NCBI GenBank assembly: GCA_013214715.1
Contig: JABSSB010000150.1
Span: forward strand, 1 to 15,214
Origin: Paracoccaceae bacterium
Lineage (GTDB): Bacteria; Pseudomonadota; Alphaproteobacteria; Rhodobacterales; Rhodobacteraceae
Direction: 5' to 3'
Length of the DNA: 15,214 nucleotides
Below are positions 7,062-15,045 of the stretch, one piece after another. Position 1 is the stretch's first letter; each line of letters opens with the position of its first letter. Below the pieces are notes generated by a model. It worked only from the letters and a program-made list of their open reading frames with translations, ran no database searches and was not told the DNA's origin. The position numbers and the translations under genes were made by a program.

Positions 7062-7102
7062 GGGGACCGGCCGGGGCAGTGGCCCGGGCCGGTCCTTTTT
7101 CC
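7062..7102 (+). terminator. Intrinsic terminator between pstS and pstC
   Basis: GGACCGGCC (7064-7072) pairs perfectly with GGCCGGTCC (7087-7095). A further inner GGGC/GCCC pairing closes the loop, and TTTTT (7096-7100) follows. The hairpin begins 9 bp after the pstS stop. It is the best-formed terminator in the window. Because pstC follows without an obvious second Pho box, it probably acts as a partial terminator that keeps pstCAB-phoU-phoB expression below that of pstS. Confidence 0.9.
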
Positions 7103-7129
7103 TTCATCCATCGATCCTGCGGAGCCACC

Positions 7130-8611
7130 ATGCCCCTTACCTGGCTTGTTCTGACCGTGCTTGTACTGGCCGTGCTCGGCTATGTCGTCGGACGTGTCCG
7201 GGCGACACAATCCGCGGGTGGCGATGCCCGCAATTTGCATTCTCTGCCCGTCTATTACGGCATGAACGTCGCGATGTCGGTGATTGTGCCGGCGGTGATC
7301 GCTTTGATTATCTGGCTGCTGGTGCAACCCATCGTGATCTCTGCCTCGATCTCGGGCGACATTCCCGACTCTGCGATCCCCGAAGGATCGGTGCGCAGCC
7401 TTGTGATGTCCGAAATCCGCCGCGTCGCGGATGGGCTGGACAATGCAATTGACATGGGCGTGATGACCGAAGACTTCGCCCGTAACGCAGGTGCCGATTT
7501 GTCAGATATGACCCAGCGCCTGAAGGATGCCGGTCAGGTGATCACCCAGAATGTGTCGGCCGATGTTCTGCGATGGGCGCAAGACTATCGCGCGATGCAT
7601 GCCACGGGGGATCTGCTGCGCAGCTTTGTTGTTCTGGCCATCGCCATCGCGGGGCTGGTCCTGTCTTGGATGCGCACGCACAAGGATTTCCGCGCGCGCA
7701 TCGTGGTTGAAAAACTGGTTCTTGGCCTGCTGATGCTGGCGGCCTCGCTGGCGATCCTGACCACCATCGGTATCTTGTTGTCGCTGATCTTCAACACAAT
7801 CAACTTTTTCAATCTCTACCCCGCCTGGGACTTCTTCCTTGGTCTCAGCTGGTCCCCGAGCTTTTCGGGCCGCGGTGGTCTGTCCGAGCTTGGGGTGATC
7901 CCGCTTTTGTGGGGCACGCTCTATATCTCTTTTGTCGCGCTGCTTGTGGCCGTGCCGATCGGGTTGCTGTCGGCGATCTACCTGTCGGAATATGCGCCGC
8001 CTGCCGTGCGCTCCATCGCGAAACCGATGCTTGAGGTGCTGGCCGGTATCCCGACCATCGTTTACGGGCTTTTTGCGCTGCTGACCGTGGGGCCATTTCT
8101 GGTGTCGGTCTTCGGGCAGGATGGTGCGCTTGGTGTGAACTGGATGTCCGGGGGCACGGCGGTGATCACCGCCGGTGTGGTGATGGGCATGATGCTCATT
8201 CCCTTTGTCAGCTCTTTGTCGGATGACATCATCAACGCGGTGCCGCAGGCGATGCGCGATGGCTCACTGGGTCTGGGCGCGACGAAATCCGAAACCATCA
8301 AACAGGTGGTTCTGCCTGCCGCTTTGCCAGGCATTGTCGGAGCGATCCTTCTGGCGGCCTCCCGCGCGATTGGCGAGACCATGATCGTGGTGTTGGGGGC
8401 AGGGGCCGCCGCACGGCTGAGCCTGAATCCCTTTGAGGCCATGACCACCGTGACCGCTAAGATCGTATCGCAGCTGACCGGGGATAGCGATTTTGCCAGC
8501 CCTGAAGCGCTGGTGGCCTTTGCCCTTGGCATGACGCTCTTCTTCATCACGCTCGGGCTCAATGTCTTCGCCCTATATATCGTGCGCAAATATCGGGAGC
8601 AGTACGAATGA
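7130..8611 (+). CDS. pstC: Phosphate ABC transporter permease PstC
   Basis: This inner-membrane subunit forms the phosphate channel with PstA. At 493 residues it is much longer than E. coli PstC (319). The extra part is N-terminal: membrane segments near 3-21 and 47-70, a roughly 90-residue hydrophilic domain (71-162), then segments at 163-181 and 195-222. I believe family databases list this extension as a DUF (DUF3708). The canonical permease core spans about 255-482 and contains the ATPase-coupling EAA loop AMRDGSLGLGATKSETIKQV (374-393) ending in LPAALPGI. CGGAG at 7120-7124 supports the ATG at 7130; an in-frame upstream start would lie inside the terminator hairpin. The stop overlaps the pstA start (ATGA). 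Confidence 0.93.
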   Translation: MPLTWLVLTVLVLAVLGYVVGRVRATQSAGGDARNLHSLPVYYGMNVAMSVIVPAVIALIIWLLVQPIVISASISGDIPDSAIPEGSVRSLVMSEIRRVADGLDNAIDMGVMTEDFARNAGADLSDMTQRLKDAGQVITQNVSADVLRWAQDYRAMHATGDLLRSFVVLAIAIAGLVLSWMRTHKDFRARIVVEKLVLGLLMLAASLAILTTIGILLSLIFNTINFFNLYPAWDFFLGLSWSPSFSGRGGLSELGVIPLLWGTLYISFVALLVAVPIGLLSAIYLSEYAPPAVRSIAKPMLEVLAGIPTIVYGLFALLTVGPFLVSVFGQDGALGVNWMSGGTAVITAGVVMGMMLIPFVSSLSDDIINAVPQAMRDGSLGLGATKSETIKQVVLPAALPGIVGAILLAASRAIGETMIVVLGAGAAARLSLNPFEAMTTVTAKIVSQLTGDSDFASPEALVAFALGMTLFFITLGLNVFALYIVRKYREQYE

Positions 8612-9954
8612 CCGACGCAACAGCCCCCAGCCTGCCGCGCAAAAGCAAATCCCTTCTGGCCGAAGATGACCGCACGAAAAAGCGCAACGCGGCCGAAAAG
8701 CGCTTCAAGTATTACGGCATCGCCGCGATCAGTGTGGGCCTTGTCTTCCTTGTGATCCTTGTCGCCACGATCCTCCGCGAAGGCACGCCCGCCTTTACCC
8801 GGACCGCCGTGACCGTCGATTTTGTGCTCACGCAGGAGCAGTTCGACGAAGCCGAAAGCGCGGTGCTAAAAACGGCGGCCTATACAAGGCTCTTTTCGCA
8901 GTTCGTGGCCGATCAGGCCGAAGAAAAAGGCGTGGCTACTGACCTAACGGACGAAGACCGCGCCGAAATTGCAGCCGGTCTGGAACGGATCATGGGCAAG
9001 ATCGGCAGCGATATTCGTGTGCATTATCGCGAAAACCCCGATGATGTCGGCAGCCCGGTGCGCTTCAACCTCGCCGCGGCGTCGCGTGTGGATGCGTATT
9101 TGAACAATGGGCAGTCGCGCGACGGGTTTGTCAGCAGCCGGTTTCTGGAGGAACAGGACCTCGATCTGATCGACGCCATGGTCGAGATCGACATGATCGG
9201 AAGCGATTGGGACCGCACCTTTTTCTTTGGCTCGGATTCGGGCGTGGACAATCCCGGCGGGGCCGGGATCGGCGTCGCGGTTGTGGGGTCCTTCTTTATG
9301 ATGATCGTGGTACTGGTGCTGTCGCTGCCAATATCCGTGGCTGCGTCGATCTATCTTGAGGAATTTGCGCCCAAGAATCGCTTCACCGATCTGATCGAAG
9401 TGAATATCTCCAACCTCGCTGCCGTTCCGTCGATCGTGTTTGGTATCCTTGGTCTGGCCGTGTTCATCCAGTTCATGCATCTGCCGCAATCGGCCCCGTT
9501 GGTCGGTGGTCTGGTGCTTACGCTGATGACCCTGCCGACGATCATCATTTCCACCCGCGCTTCGCTTAAATCGGTGCCGCCGTCGATCCGAGATGCGGCG
9601 CTGGGGGTAGGGGCGTCGAAGATGCAGACCGTGTTTCACCACGTCCTGCCACTGGCCGCGCCGGGCATCCTGACCGGCACGATCATCGGTCTGGCGCAGG
9701 CGCTGGGGGAAACCGCGCCTCTGCTGCTGATCGGTATGGTGGGCTTTGTCGCCCGCGCCTATCCGGACACATTCGTGGGTGGCTTTACCGAAGCGAACTC
9801 GGTCATGCCTGCGCAGATCTATACCTGGGCCTCGCGCGCGGATCCGGGCTTCTATGAAAAGGCCTGGGGCGGGATCATCATCCTGCTGGTCTTCCTTCTG
9901 ACGATGAATATCATCGCCATCATCCTGCGCCGCCGCTTTGAACGCCGGTGGTAA
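8608..9954 (+). CDS. pstA: Phosphate ABC transporter permease PstA
   Basis: This second channel subunit has 448 residues against 296 in E. coli. A charged cytoplasmic N-terminus (KSKS, RTKKR) precedes one membrane segment at about 36-56. Then comes a roughly 160-residue hydrophilic, probably periplasmic, domain (57-218, I believe DUF3333 in family databases). The permease core follows, from a segment at 221-243 to the last one at 421-440. The coupling EAA loop is IRDAALGVGASKMQTVFHHVLPLAAPGI (327-354). The positively charged end RRRFERRW is consistent with a cytoplasmic C-terminus. Translation is coupled to pstC by a 4-bp overlap. Both permeases carry large extracytoplasmic additions, which suggests they interact with each other or with PstS. 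Confidence 0.93.
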   Translation: MTDATAPSLPRKSKSLLAEDDRTKKRNAAEKRFKYYGIAAISVGLVFLVILVATILREGTPAFTRTAVTVDFVLTQEQFDEAESAVLKTAAYTRLFSQFVADQAEEKGVATDLTDEDRAEIAAGLERIMGKIGSDIRVHYRENPDDVGSPVRFNLAAASRVDAYLNNGQSRDGFVSSRFLEEQDLDLIDAMVEIDMIGSDWDRTFFFGSDSGVDNPGGAGIGVAVVGSFFMMIVVLVLSLPISVAASIYLEEFAPKNRFTDLIEVNISNLAAVPSIVFGILGLAVFIQFMHLPQSAPLVGGLVLTLMTLPTIIISTRASLKSVPPSIRDAALGVGASKMQTVFHHVLPLAAPGILTGTIIGLAQALGETAPLLLIGMVGFVARAYPDTFVGGFTEANSVMPAQIYTWASRADPGFYEKAWGGIIILLVFLLTMNIIAIILRRRFERRW

Positions 9955-9972
9955 GCTGCAAGGATCACAGAC

Positions 9973-10773
9973 ATGTACGATATTCCAACACTGCAAGGCG
10001 CCACCGTGGATAGCAAAGAGATCAAGTTCAAATGCCGTGATTGCCAAGTCTATTACGGGGATAATCACGCCATCAAAGATGTCAGCTGCGATTTGCAGGA
10101 TAAGACGGTCACGGCCTTTATAGGCCCGTCGGGTTGTGGCAAATCCACCTTCCTACGCTGCCTGAACCGGATGAATGACACCATCGACGTGGCCCGTGTG
10201 ACGGGTGATTTCATGCTCGACGGTGAAAACATCTATGACAAGAAAGTCGATCCGGTGCAGCTGCGCGCCAAGGTGGGCATGGTGTTCCAGAAGCCCAACC
10301 CCTTCCCCAAATCGATCTATGACAATGTGGCCTATGGCCCGCGCATCCACGGTCTGGCCAAGAACAAGGCTGAATTGGATGAGATCGTCGAAAAGGCGCT
10401 GCGCCGCGGCGCCATCTGGGATGAGGTCAAGGACCGTCTCGATTCATCCGGCACTGGCCTCTCGGGTGGTCAGCAGCAGCGCCTGTGCATCGCGCGCGCC
10501 GTGGCAACCGAGCCCGAAGTGCTGCTGATGGATGAGCCTTGCTCGGCCCTCGACCCGATTGCCACGGCACAGGTCGAAGAGCTGATTGATGAGCTGCGCG
10601 AAAACTATTCAGTCGTGATCGTGACACACTCGATGCAGCAGGCCGCGCGTGTCAGCCAGAAAACCGCCTTCTTCCATCTCGGCAATCTGGTCGAGTTTGG
10701 CGACACCGGCCAGATTTTCACCAATCCAAGCGATCCGCGCACGGAAAGCTACATCACCGGACGTATCGGGTAA
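9973..10773 (+). CDS. pstB: Phosphate ABC transporter ATP-binding protein
   Basis: This is the ATPase that powers phosphate import, 266 residues and of normal length. All motifs are intact: Walker A GPSGCGKST (51-59), Q-loop VMFQKPNPFPKSI with Q106, signature LSGGQQQR (163-170), Walker B VLLMDEP (183-189) and the H-loop histidine H219 in VTHSM. The FQKPNPFPxSIYDNV stretch and GRIG C-terminus are typical PstB features that separate it from other ABC ATPases. AAGGA at 9960-9964 precedes the ATG. An 18-bp gap separates it from pstA and an 11-bp gap from phoU, so all are in one transcript. Confidence 0.97.
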   Translation: MYDIPTLQGATVDSKEIKFKCRDCQVYYGDNHAIKDVSCDLQDKTVTAFIGPSGCGKSTFLRCLNRMNDTIDVARVTGDFMLDGENIYDKKVDPVQLRAKVGMVFQKPNPFPKSIYDNVAYGPRIHGLAKNKAELDEIVEKALRRGAIWDEVKDRLDSSGTGLSGGQQQRLCIARAVATEPEVLLMDEPCSALDPIATAQVEELIDELRENYSVVIVTHSMQQAARVSQKTAFFHLGNLVEFGDTGQIFTNPSDPRTESYITGRIG

Positions 10774-10784
10774 GGGGAAGTAAC

Positions 10785-11507
10785 GTGTCTCAAGCAGGTG
10801 AAAGACCACATATCGTCTCGTCCTATGACCGCGAGCTTGAATCGATCCAGACCCATATCATGAAGATGGGCGGACTGGTCGAAGCCGCGATCACCGATGC
10901 CGCGCAAGCTTTGGTGGATCGTGACGTCGAACGCGCCGAAGCGGTGCGCAGCGCCGACAAGGCCATTGATGCCTTGGAAGAGCTGATCACGGAAGAAACC
11001 TCGAAACTGATGGCTTTGCGATCGCCAGCCGGCGTCGATCTGCGCATGATCCTGTCGGTGATGCGGATTTCAGGCAATCTGGAACGCATTGGCGACTATG
11101 CCAAGAATATCGCAAAACGCTCCATCGTATTGGCTGATGAGCCGGATGTGAACGAATCCGCCGCCGCGCTGCGTCGCATGGCGCGCGAGGTCGAGCTGAT
11201 GCTGAAAGACGCGCTCGACAGTTATATTCAGCGCGACGAAGAACTGGCTGAAGTGGTGATCGCGCGCGACCGTGAGGTCGACCAGATGTACAACGCCGTG
11301 TTCCGCGAATTCCTGACCTACATGATGGAAGACCCGCGCAACATTACGCATTGCATGCATCTGCATTTCATCGCCAAGAACTATGAGCGCATGGGCGATC
11401 ACGTGACCGCCATTGCCGAACAGGTCGTCTATCTCACCAGCGGTCAGCGCCCGGATAATGACAGGCCCAAGGCGGATATGACCTCGGAAATTAAGTTGGA
11501 GGAGTGA
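10785..11507 (+). CDS. phoU: Phosphate transport regulator PhoU
   Basis: PhoU represses PhoR/PhoB signalling when phosphate is plentiful by linking the state of the Pst transporter to the kinase. The 240-residue protein shows the expected two three-helix repeats, each ending in the metal-binding ERxGD-type motif: LERIGDYAKNIAKR (E100-D104) and YERMGDHVTAIAEQ (E201-D205). HIMKMGGLVEAAI near the N-terminus is also typical. The start codon is GTG at 10785, supported by AAGGGGAAG at 10772-10780; no better ATG precedes it. It follows pstB by 11 bp and precedes phoB by 3 bp. Confidence 0.95.
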   Translation: MSQAGERPHIVSSYDRELESIQTHIMKMGGLVEAAITDAAQALVDRDVERAEAVRSADKAIDALEELITEETSKLMALRSPAGVDLRMILSVMRISGNLERIGDYAKNIAKRSIVLADEPDVNESAAALRRMAREVELMLKDALDSYIQRDEELAEVVIARDREVDQMYNAVFREFLTYMMEDPRNITHCMHLHFIAKNYERMGDHVTAIAEQVVYLTSGQRPDNDRPKADMTSEIKLEE

Positions 11508-11510
11508 CCA

Positions 11511-12200
11511 ATGGCTGTCGATCAGCCTTCGGTTCTTGTTGTCGAGGATGAGCTGGCACAACGCGAAGTGTTGGCCTATAACCTTGAAGCGGAGGGGTTT
11601 TCTGTCTCAAAGGCCGAAAATGGCGAAGAGGCCTTGATCCTTGTGGATGAAACCAGCCCGGATATCATCGTGCTGGACTGGATGATGCCCAATCTCAGTG
11701 GGATCGAGGTCTGCCGCCGCCTGAAAACCCGCCCTGAGACGCGCACGATCCCGATCATCATGCTCTCGGCCCGGTCGGAAGAGGTCGACAAGGTGCGCGG
11801 GTTGGAAACCGGGGCAGATGATTACGTCGTCAAACCCTATTCGGTGATCGAGCTGATGGCACGGGTGCGATCGCAACTGCGCCGGGTGAGGCCATCCACC
11901 GTGGGACTGCGGCTGCAATTTGATGATATCGTTCTGGACGCCGAAACCCACAGGGTCAGCCGCTCGGACAAGCCGCTGAAACTGGGCCCGACAGAGTTTC
12001 GGCTGCTCTCGACATTTATGGAAAAACCCGGCCGGGTCTGGAGCCGGGAACAATTGCTCGATCGGGTGTGGGGGCGCGATATCTATGTCGACACACGGAC
12101 GGTCGATGTCCATATCGGACGGCTGCGCAAGGCGTTGACTCAGCATGGCGGCGAAGACCCTGTTCGCACGGTGCGCGGCGCGGGATATGCCTTGGGCTAA
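11511..12200 (+). CDS. phoB: Phosphate regulon response regulator PhoB
   Basis: This 229-residue OmpR/PhoB-type response regulator activates phosphate-starvation genes by binding Pho boxes. The receiver domain (about 6-125) has the acidic pair E12/D13, phosphoacceptor D56 in IIVLDWMMP, the switch residue S86 in MLSARSEE and K108 in DYVVKPY. The C-terminal winged-helix domain (about 133-229) contains LKLGPTEFRLLSTFMEKPGRVWSREQLLDRVWG and the wing segment VDVHIGRLRKAL. GGAGGAG at 11498-11504 gives a strong ribosome site, partly within the phoU end. Its position last in the phoR-pst-phoU cluster supports PhoB rather than another OmpR-type regulator. Confidence 0.95.
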   Translation: MAVDQPSVLVVEDELAQREVLAYNLEAEGFSVSKAENGEEALILVDETSPDIIVLDWMMPNLSGIEVCRRLKTRPETRTIPIIMLSARSEEVDKVRGLETGADDYVVKPYSVIELMARVRSQLRRVRPSTVGLRLQFDDIVLDAETHRVSRSDKPLKLGPTEFRLLSTFMEKPGRVWSREQLLDRVWGRDIYVDTRTVDVHIGRLRKALTQHGGEDPVRTVRGAGYALG

Positions 12201-12206
12201 GGCGGC

Positions 12207-12224
12207 GGCGGGGTAAACCCCGCC
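12207..12224. terminator. GC-rich hairpin in the phoB/lysR convergent gap
   Basis: GGCGGGG (12207-12213) and CCCCGCC (12218-12224) form a perfect 7-bp stem with a TAAA loop, 6 bp after the phoB stop. No T-tract follows on either strand. It sits in the only gap between two convergent genes, so a two-way, perhaps Rho-assisted, transcript end is likely. The stem with its flanking CTACG also resembles a GTAGGGCGGGGT...ACCCCGCC palindrome that I recall as scattered in Rhodobacteraceae genomes; that part is memory, not shown here. Confidence 0.5.
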
Positions 12225-12247
12225 CTACGCAGATCGCAGTGTTGTGC

Positions 12248-13165
12248 TTAGCGGGGCAGGGGGTCTTCGGCCTGCGCCAGCGGTGAAATCCAGTCAATAA
12301 AGCTGTGCAGAGCCGGGGTGATCCGCCCTTCGGGCCAGACCAGATGATATTGTCCTTCCGCCGGAACAGATGGGCCAAAAGGCGCCACCAAGCGCCCCGT
12401 AGCCAGCGCTTCTTCGACCAGATAATCTGGCATCAGGGCCACGCCCAACCCATGCTCGGCCGCCTGCGCGATGGTGGCAAACTGGTCAAAGATCATGCCC
12501 GGCACCGGCCCTGTCTGCGCCACCCCGGCCTGCGCAAACCACGCCGCCCAGGCCCGCGGCCGGGTTTCGATATGCAACAAGGGCAGGGACAGCAGACTGG
12601 CAGGAGATGTCTTGGGCAAGCCGGCCACCAATTCCGGTGCACAGACCGGGCGCACCTGTTCATGGCGCAGAAGCAGCGCCTCACAGCCCGGCCAGGGCGG
12701 CGCGCCAAAGCGGATCGCGGCGTCAAACCCTTCCCCCGCGATATCCACCGCGCTCAGCCGCGTTGACATGTTCAACGTCACATCCGGGTGCTTCCGCGTG
12801 AACTCTGCCAGTCGCGGCATCAGCCAGCGCATCCCGAAGGCCGGCAGGATGGCCAGGTTCAGCGTCCCGCCCGATGGTGTGATCTGCAACCGCATACCGG
12901 CCTGCGCAATCTGAGCCAGGGCAGGGCGCACCTCCTCGAGATAGCGCAGCCCTTCAGGCGACAGCCGCAACGCCTTACGATCGCGCAGCAACAGCGTCGC
13001 GCCCAATTGCGCCTCAAGGCTTTGCAACTGACGGCTCACCGCGCTTTGCGTCAAATCCAGCACCGCCGCCGCCGCAGACACGCTGCCTTGCAGATGCAGC
13101 GCCTCAAGCGCTTGAAGCGCCGTTAAGGAGGGTAGGGCACGGCGAGAGGGGCTCTTGTATTCCAT
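12248..13165 (-). CDS. LysR-family transcriptional regulator (GcvA-like)
   Basis: This 305-residue LysR-type regulator has normal family length. The N-terminal winged helix covers about 11-70, with LPSLTALQALEALHLQGSVS leading into the helix-turn-helix (SAAAAVLDLTQSAVSRQLQSLE, 30-51). The effector-binding domain spans about 95-295 and contains the GcvA-type DVTLNMSTR and FDAAIRFGAPPWPG segments. The ATG at 13165 is natural: the family start lies close behind it and the divergent gene begins 86 bp away. Divergent placement beside gcdH suggests that it controls glutaryl-CoA (lysine/tryptophan) breakdown, as LysR-type GcdR does in Pseudomonas, and its own expression. The inducer cannot be read from the sequence. 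Confidence 0.9.
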   Translation of the reverse strand: MEYKSPSRRALPSLTALQALEALHLQGSVSAAAAVLDLTQSAVSRQLQSLEAQLGATLLLRDRKALRLSPEGLRYLEEVRPALAQIAQAGMRLQITPSGGTLNLAILPAFGMRWLMPRLAEFTRKHPDVTLNMSTRLSAVDIAGEGFDAAIRFGAPPWPGCEALLLRHEQVRPVCAPELVAGLPKTSPASLLSLPLLHIETRPRAWAAWFAQAGVAQTGPVPGMIFDQFATIAQAAEHGLGVALMPDYLVEEALATGRLVAPFGPSVPAEGQYHLVWPEGRITPALHSFIDWISPLAQAEDPLPR

Positions 13166-13251
13166 TTTGGCATAGATAATCCAATATTCATCGCTTTTCT
13201 TTCAGCAAAAACCGCGTAATTCAAGAGCAACGTAATGAAAGAGAGCCCACC
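13166..13251. promoter_or_regulatory. Divergent lysR/gcdH control region
   Basis: This 86-bp AT-rich gap must hold both promoters. An ATA-N10-TAT half-dyad (13172-13174 and 13185-13187) lies near the lysR start and could be a LysR-type operator, though it is not a clean T-N11-A site. The gcdH ribosome site is a modest GAAAGAGAG at 13238-13246. I cannot assign -35/-10 elements with confidence. Confidence 0.35.
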
Positions 13252-14478
13252 ATGACCATTCAGGACGCCCCCGCGCTACGCGCCAAAGATGCCCCCGATC
13301 TGGGCCAGTTCGACTGGGAAGACCCGTTCCGCCTTTCCGATCAGCTGACCGAAGATGAGCGTATGATCTTCGACAGTGCCGTGACCTATGCGCAGGACAA
13401 GCTGCAGCCGCGCGTCACACGGGCCTTTGCCAACGAAGAAACCGACCCTGAGATTTTCCGCGAAATGGGCGCGATGGGCCTGTTGGGCGTGACAGTGCCC
13501 GAAGAATATGGCGGGATCGGCGCGGGCTATGTGTCCTATGGTCTGGTCGCTCGCGCGGTTGAGGCGGTGGATAGCGGATACCGATCGATGATGTCGGTGC
13601 AAAGCTCGCTGGTGATGTATCCGATCTATGCCTACGGGTCCGAAGCACAGCGCCGCAAATATTTGCCCGGTCTGGCCTCGGGCGAATTGATCGGCTGCTT
13701 TGGCCTGACCGAACCGGATGCCGGATCCGACCCGGCGGGCATGAAAACCCGCGCGGAAAAGACCGAAGGCGGCTATCGCCTCACGGGCTCCAAGATGTGG
13801 ATCTCTAACGCGCCCATCGCGGATGTCTTCGTGGTCTGGGCCAAGTCCGAGGCGCATGGCGGCAAAATCCGCGGTTTCGTATTGGAAAAAGGTATGGCGG
13901 GTCTGTCCGCGCCCAAAATTGAAAACAAGATGTCTCTGCGCGCCTCCATCACCGGCGAGATCGTGATGGACGGGGTTGAGGTCGGCGAAAACGCGCTGCT
14001 GCCGCATGTGCAGGGACTCAAAGGTCCGTTCGGCTGTTTGAACCGCGCGCGCTATGGCATCAGCTGGGGCGTGATGGGGGCGGCGGAAACCTGCTGGAAA
14101 GCCGCACGCCAATACGGTCTGGATCGTAAGCAATTCGACAAGCCTTTGGCACAGACGCAGTTGTTCCAGCGCAAACTGGCCGATATGCAGACCGAGATTT
14201 CGTTGGGCCTGCAAGCCAGCCTGCGTGTTGGGCGTCTGTTGGACGAGGCAAATGCCGCGCCCGAGATGATCTCTATCGTCAAGCGCAACAATTGCGGCAA
14301 GGCGTTGGACATCGCGCGTTTGTCGCGGGACATGCATGGCGGCAACGGCATCAGCCTCGATTTCCAGGTGATCCGTCACATGGTGAACCTTGAAACGGTG
14401 AACACTTATGAAGGAACACATGACGTTCATGCACTGATCCTAGGGCGGGCGCAGACCGGGTTGCAGGCGTTTTTCTGA
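13252..14478 (+). CDS. gcdH: Glutaryl-CoA dehydrogenase
   Basis: This FAD-dependent acyl-CoA dehydrogenase oxidatively decarboxylates glutaryl-CoA to crotonyl-CoA in lysine and tryptophan breakdown. The 408-residue length fits. Diagnostic GCDH features are GYRSMMSVQSSLVMYPIYAYG (109-129), with R111 and S112 matching the substrate-carboxylate residues of the human enzyme. The catalytic glutamate E387 lies in NTYEGTHDVHALILGRA. General family motifs are CFGLTEPDAGSDPAGMKT and GSKMWISNAP for FAD/substrate binding, and MHGGNGISLDF near the C-terminus. No membrane segment is visible. The glutarate CoA-transferase gene often found beside gcdH is not in the window, so the gene appears monocistronic. 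It diverges from a LysR-type regulator. Confidence 0.95.
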   Translation: MTIQDAPALRAKDAPDLGQFDWEDPFRLSDQLTEDERMIFDSAVTYAQDKLQPRVTRAFANEETDPEIFREMGAMGLLGVTVPEEYGGIGAGYVSYGLVARAVEAVDSGYRSMMSVQSSLVMYPIYAYGSEAQRRKYLPGLASGELIGCFGLTEPDAGSDPAGMKTRAEKTEGGYRLTGSKMWISNAPIADVFVVWAKSEAHGGKIRGFVLEKGMAGLSAPKIENKMSLRASITGEIVMDGVEVGENALLPHVQGLKGPFGCLNRARYGISWGVMGAAETCWKAARQYGLDRKQFDKPLAQTQLFQRKLADMQTEISLGLQASLRVGRLLDEANAAPEMISIVKRNNCGKALDIARLSRDMHGGNGISLDFQVIRHMVNLETVNTYEGTHDVHALILGRAQTGLQAFF

Positions 14479-14492
14479 ACGGTAGGGTCAGG

Positions 14493-14517
14493 CGGGCGCA
14501 GGTGTAACATGCGCCCG
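14493..14517 (+). terminator. Probable gcdH transcript-end hairpin
   Basis: CGGGCGCA (14493-14500) and TGCGCCCG (14510-14517) form a perfect 8-bp stem with a 9-base loop, 14 bp after the gcdH stop. The following bases (ATCAACTCC) lack a T-tract, so termination may need Rho or be weak. It marks the change from GC-rich core sequence to the AT-rich stretch beyond. Confidence 0.55.
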
Positions 14518-14581
14518 ATCAACTCCTCCAATAAACCTATAATCAGTCGTAAACGTCATTGAATTTTGTCGAATGTCTGAC

Positions 14582-14601
14582 TGCCTAAATATCATTAGGC
14601 A
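14582..14601. repeat. 7-bp inverted repeat in AT-rich spacer
   Basis: TGCCTAA (14582-14588) and TTAGGCA (14595-14601) flank a 6-base loop. A-rich sequence follows on the plus strand, so on neither strand does a T-tract come after the stem. It is not a convincing terminator. It may be an operator or a leftover of mobile DNA. The rest of 14518-14718 shows no gene. Confidence 0.5.
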
Positions 14602-14718
14602 AAAATAATATGTTGAAGATAAATGAACCCAGTCCACGTACAGAGTGTGGAAAATACATGTAATTTTGTACGATAGCGAGCGCCATCCAGCCGCAAAAAT
14701 ACAGTTTTAAGACAGTGA

Positions 14719-15045
14719 TCAAACACCAGCCTGCTGAGAATTTGACTTAAGCATCTGCTTCATTATCCGCATTTGGGCTTCGTGCAATCCGGGTTTGAAG
14801 TCATCATCCGTTGCATATTTCTTATAGAGATCGATCTCTCTGCGGCGTTCGTTGCGCATGGCCTTTTCAAATAGAGCCTCACGGGCGATCCGGCGGTTCT
14901 GTTGGTCAGGGTTGGCCACTACCTTAACCTGGAATGCAGGATCACTCATGACGTGGTTCAGGATGTTGATCAGCTTGATCCGCTGTTTTTTTGGGGTCGC
15001 ATCCCAGCCGTTGAAGTACCGTTCATTGAATGCGGCAATGATAAT
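14719..15045 (-). pseudogene. Truncated C-terminal remnant, possibly of a helicase/restriction R-subunit-like protein
   Basis: From an ATG at 14949 there is a 76-residue charged, helical peptide (DQQNRRIAREALFEKAMRNE, then RRREIDLYKKYATDDDF). The same frame is open further upstream to an in-frame TAA at 15046-15048. That upstream part reads IIAAFNERYFNGWDATPKKQ and continues without a break into the ATG-started peptide, so the real protein probably began further back and has lost its N-terminal part. The pattern of RxxELDLYxxxxxDxxF near a C-terminus reminds me of tails of type I restriction R-subunit / DEAD-box helicase proteins; this is a weak recollection. An intact small protein starting at 14949 is the alternative. 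I see no ribosome site of quality before that ATG. Confidence 0.35.

Noticed and set aside
8944..10068. 374-residue minus-strand open frame opposite pstA
   Set aside because: It is rich in His, Arg, Asp and Gln with no recognisable motif, and it lies opposite intact pstA and the start of pstB, so it is a by-product of GC-rich codon bias.
13276..14430. 384-residue minus-strand open frame opposite gcdH
   Set aside because: It has the same His/Arg-rich shadow composition and no family motif, while the plus strand encodes an intact GCDH with all key residues.
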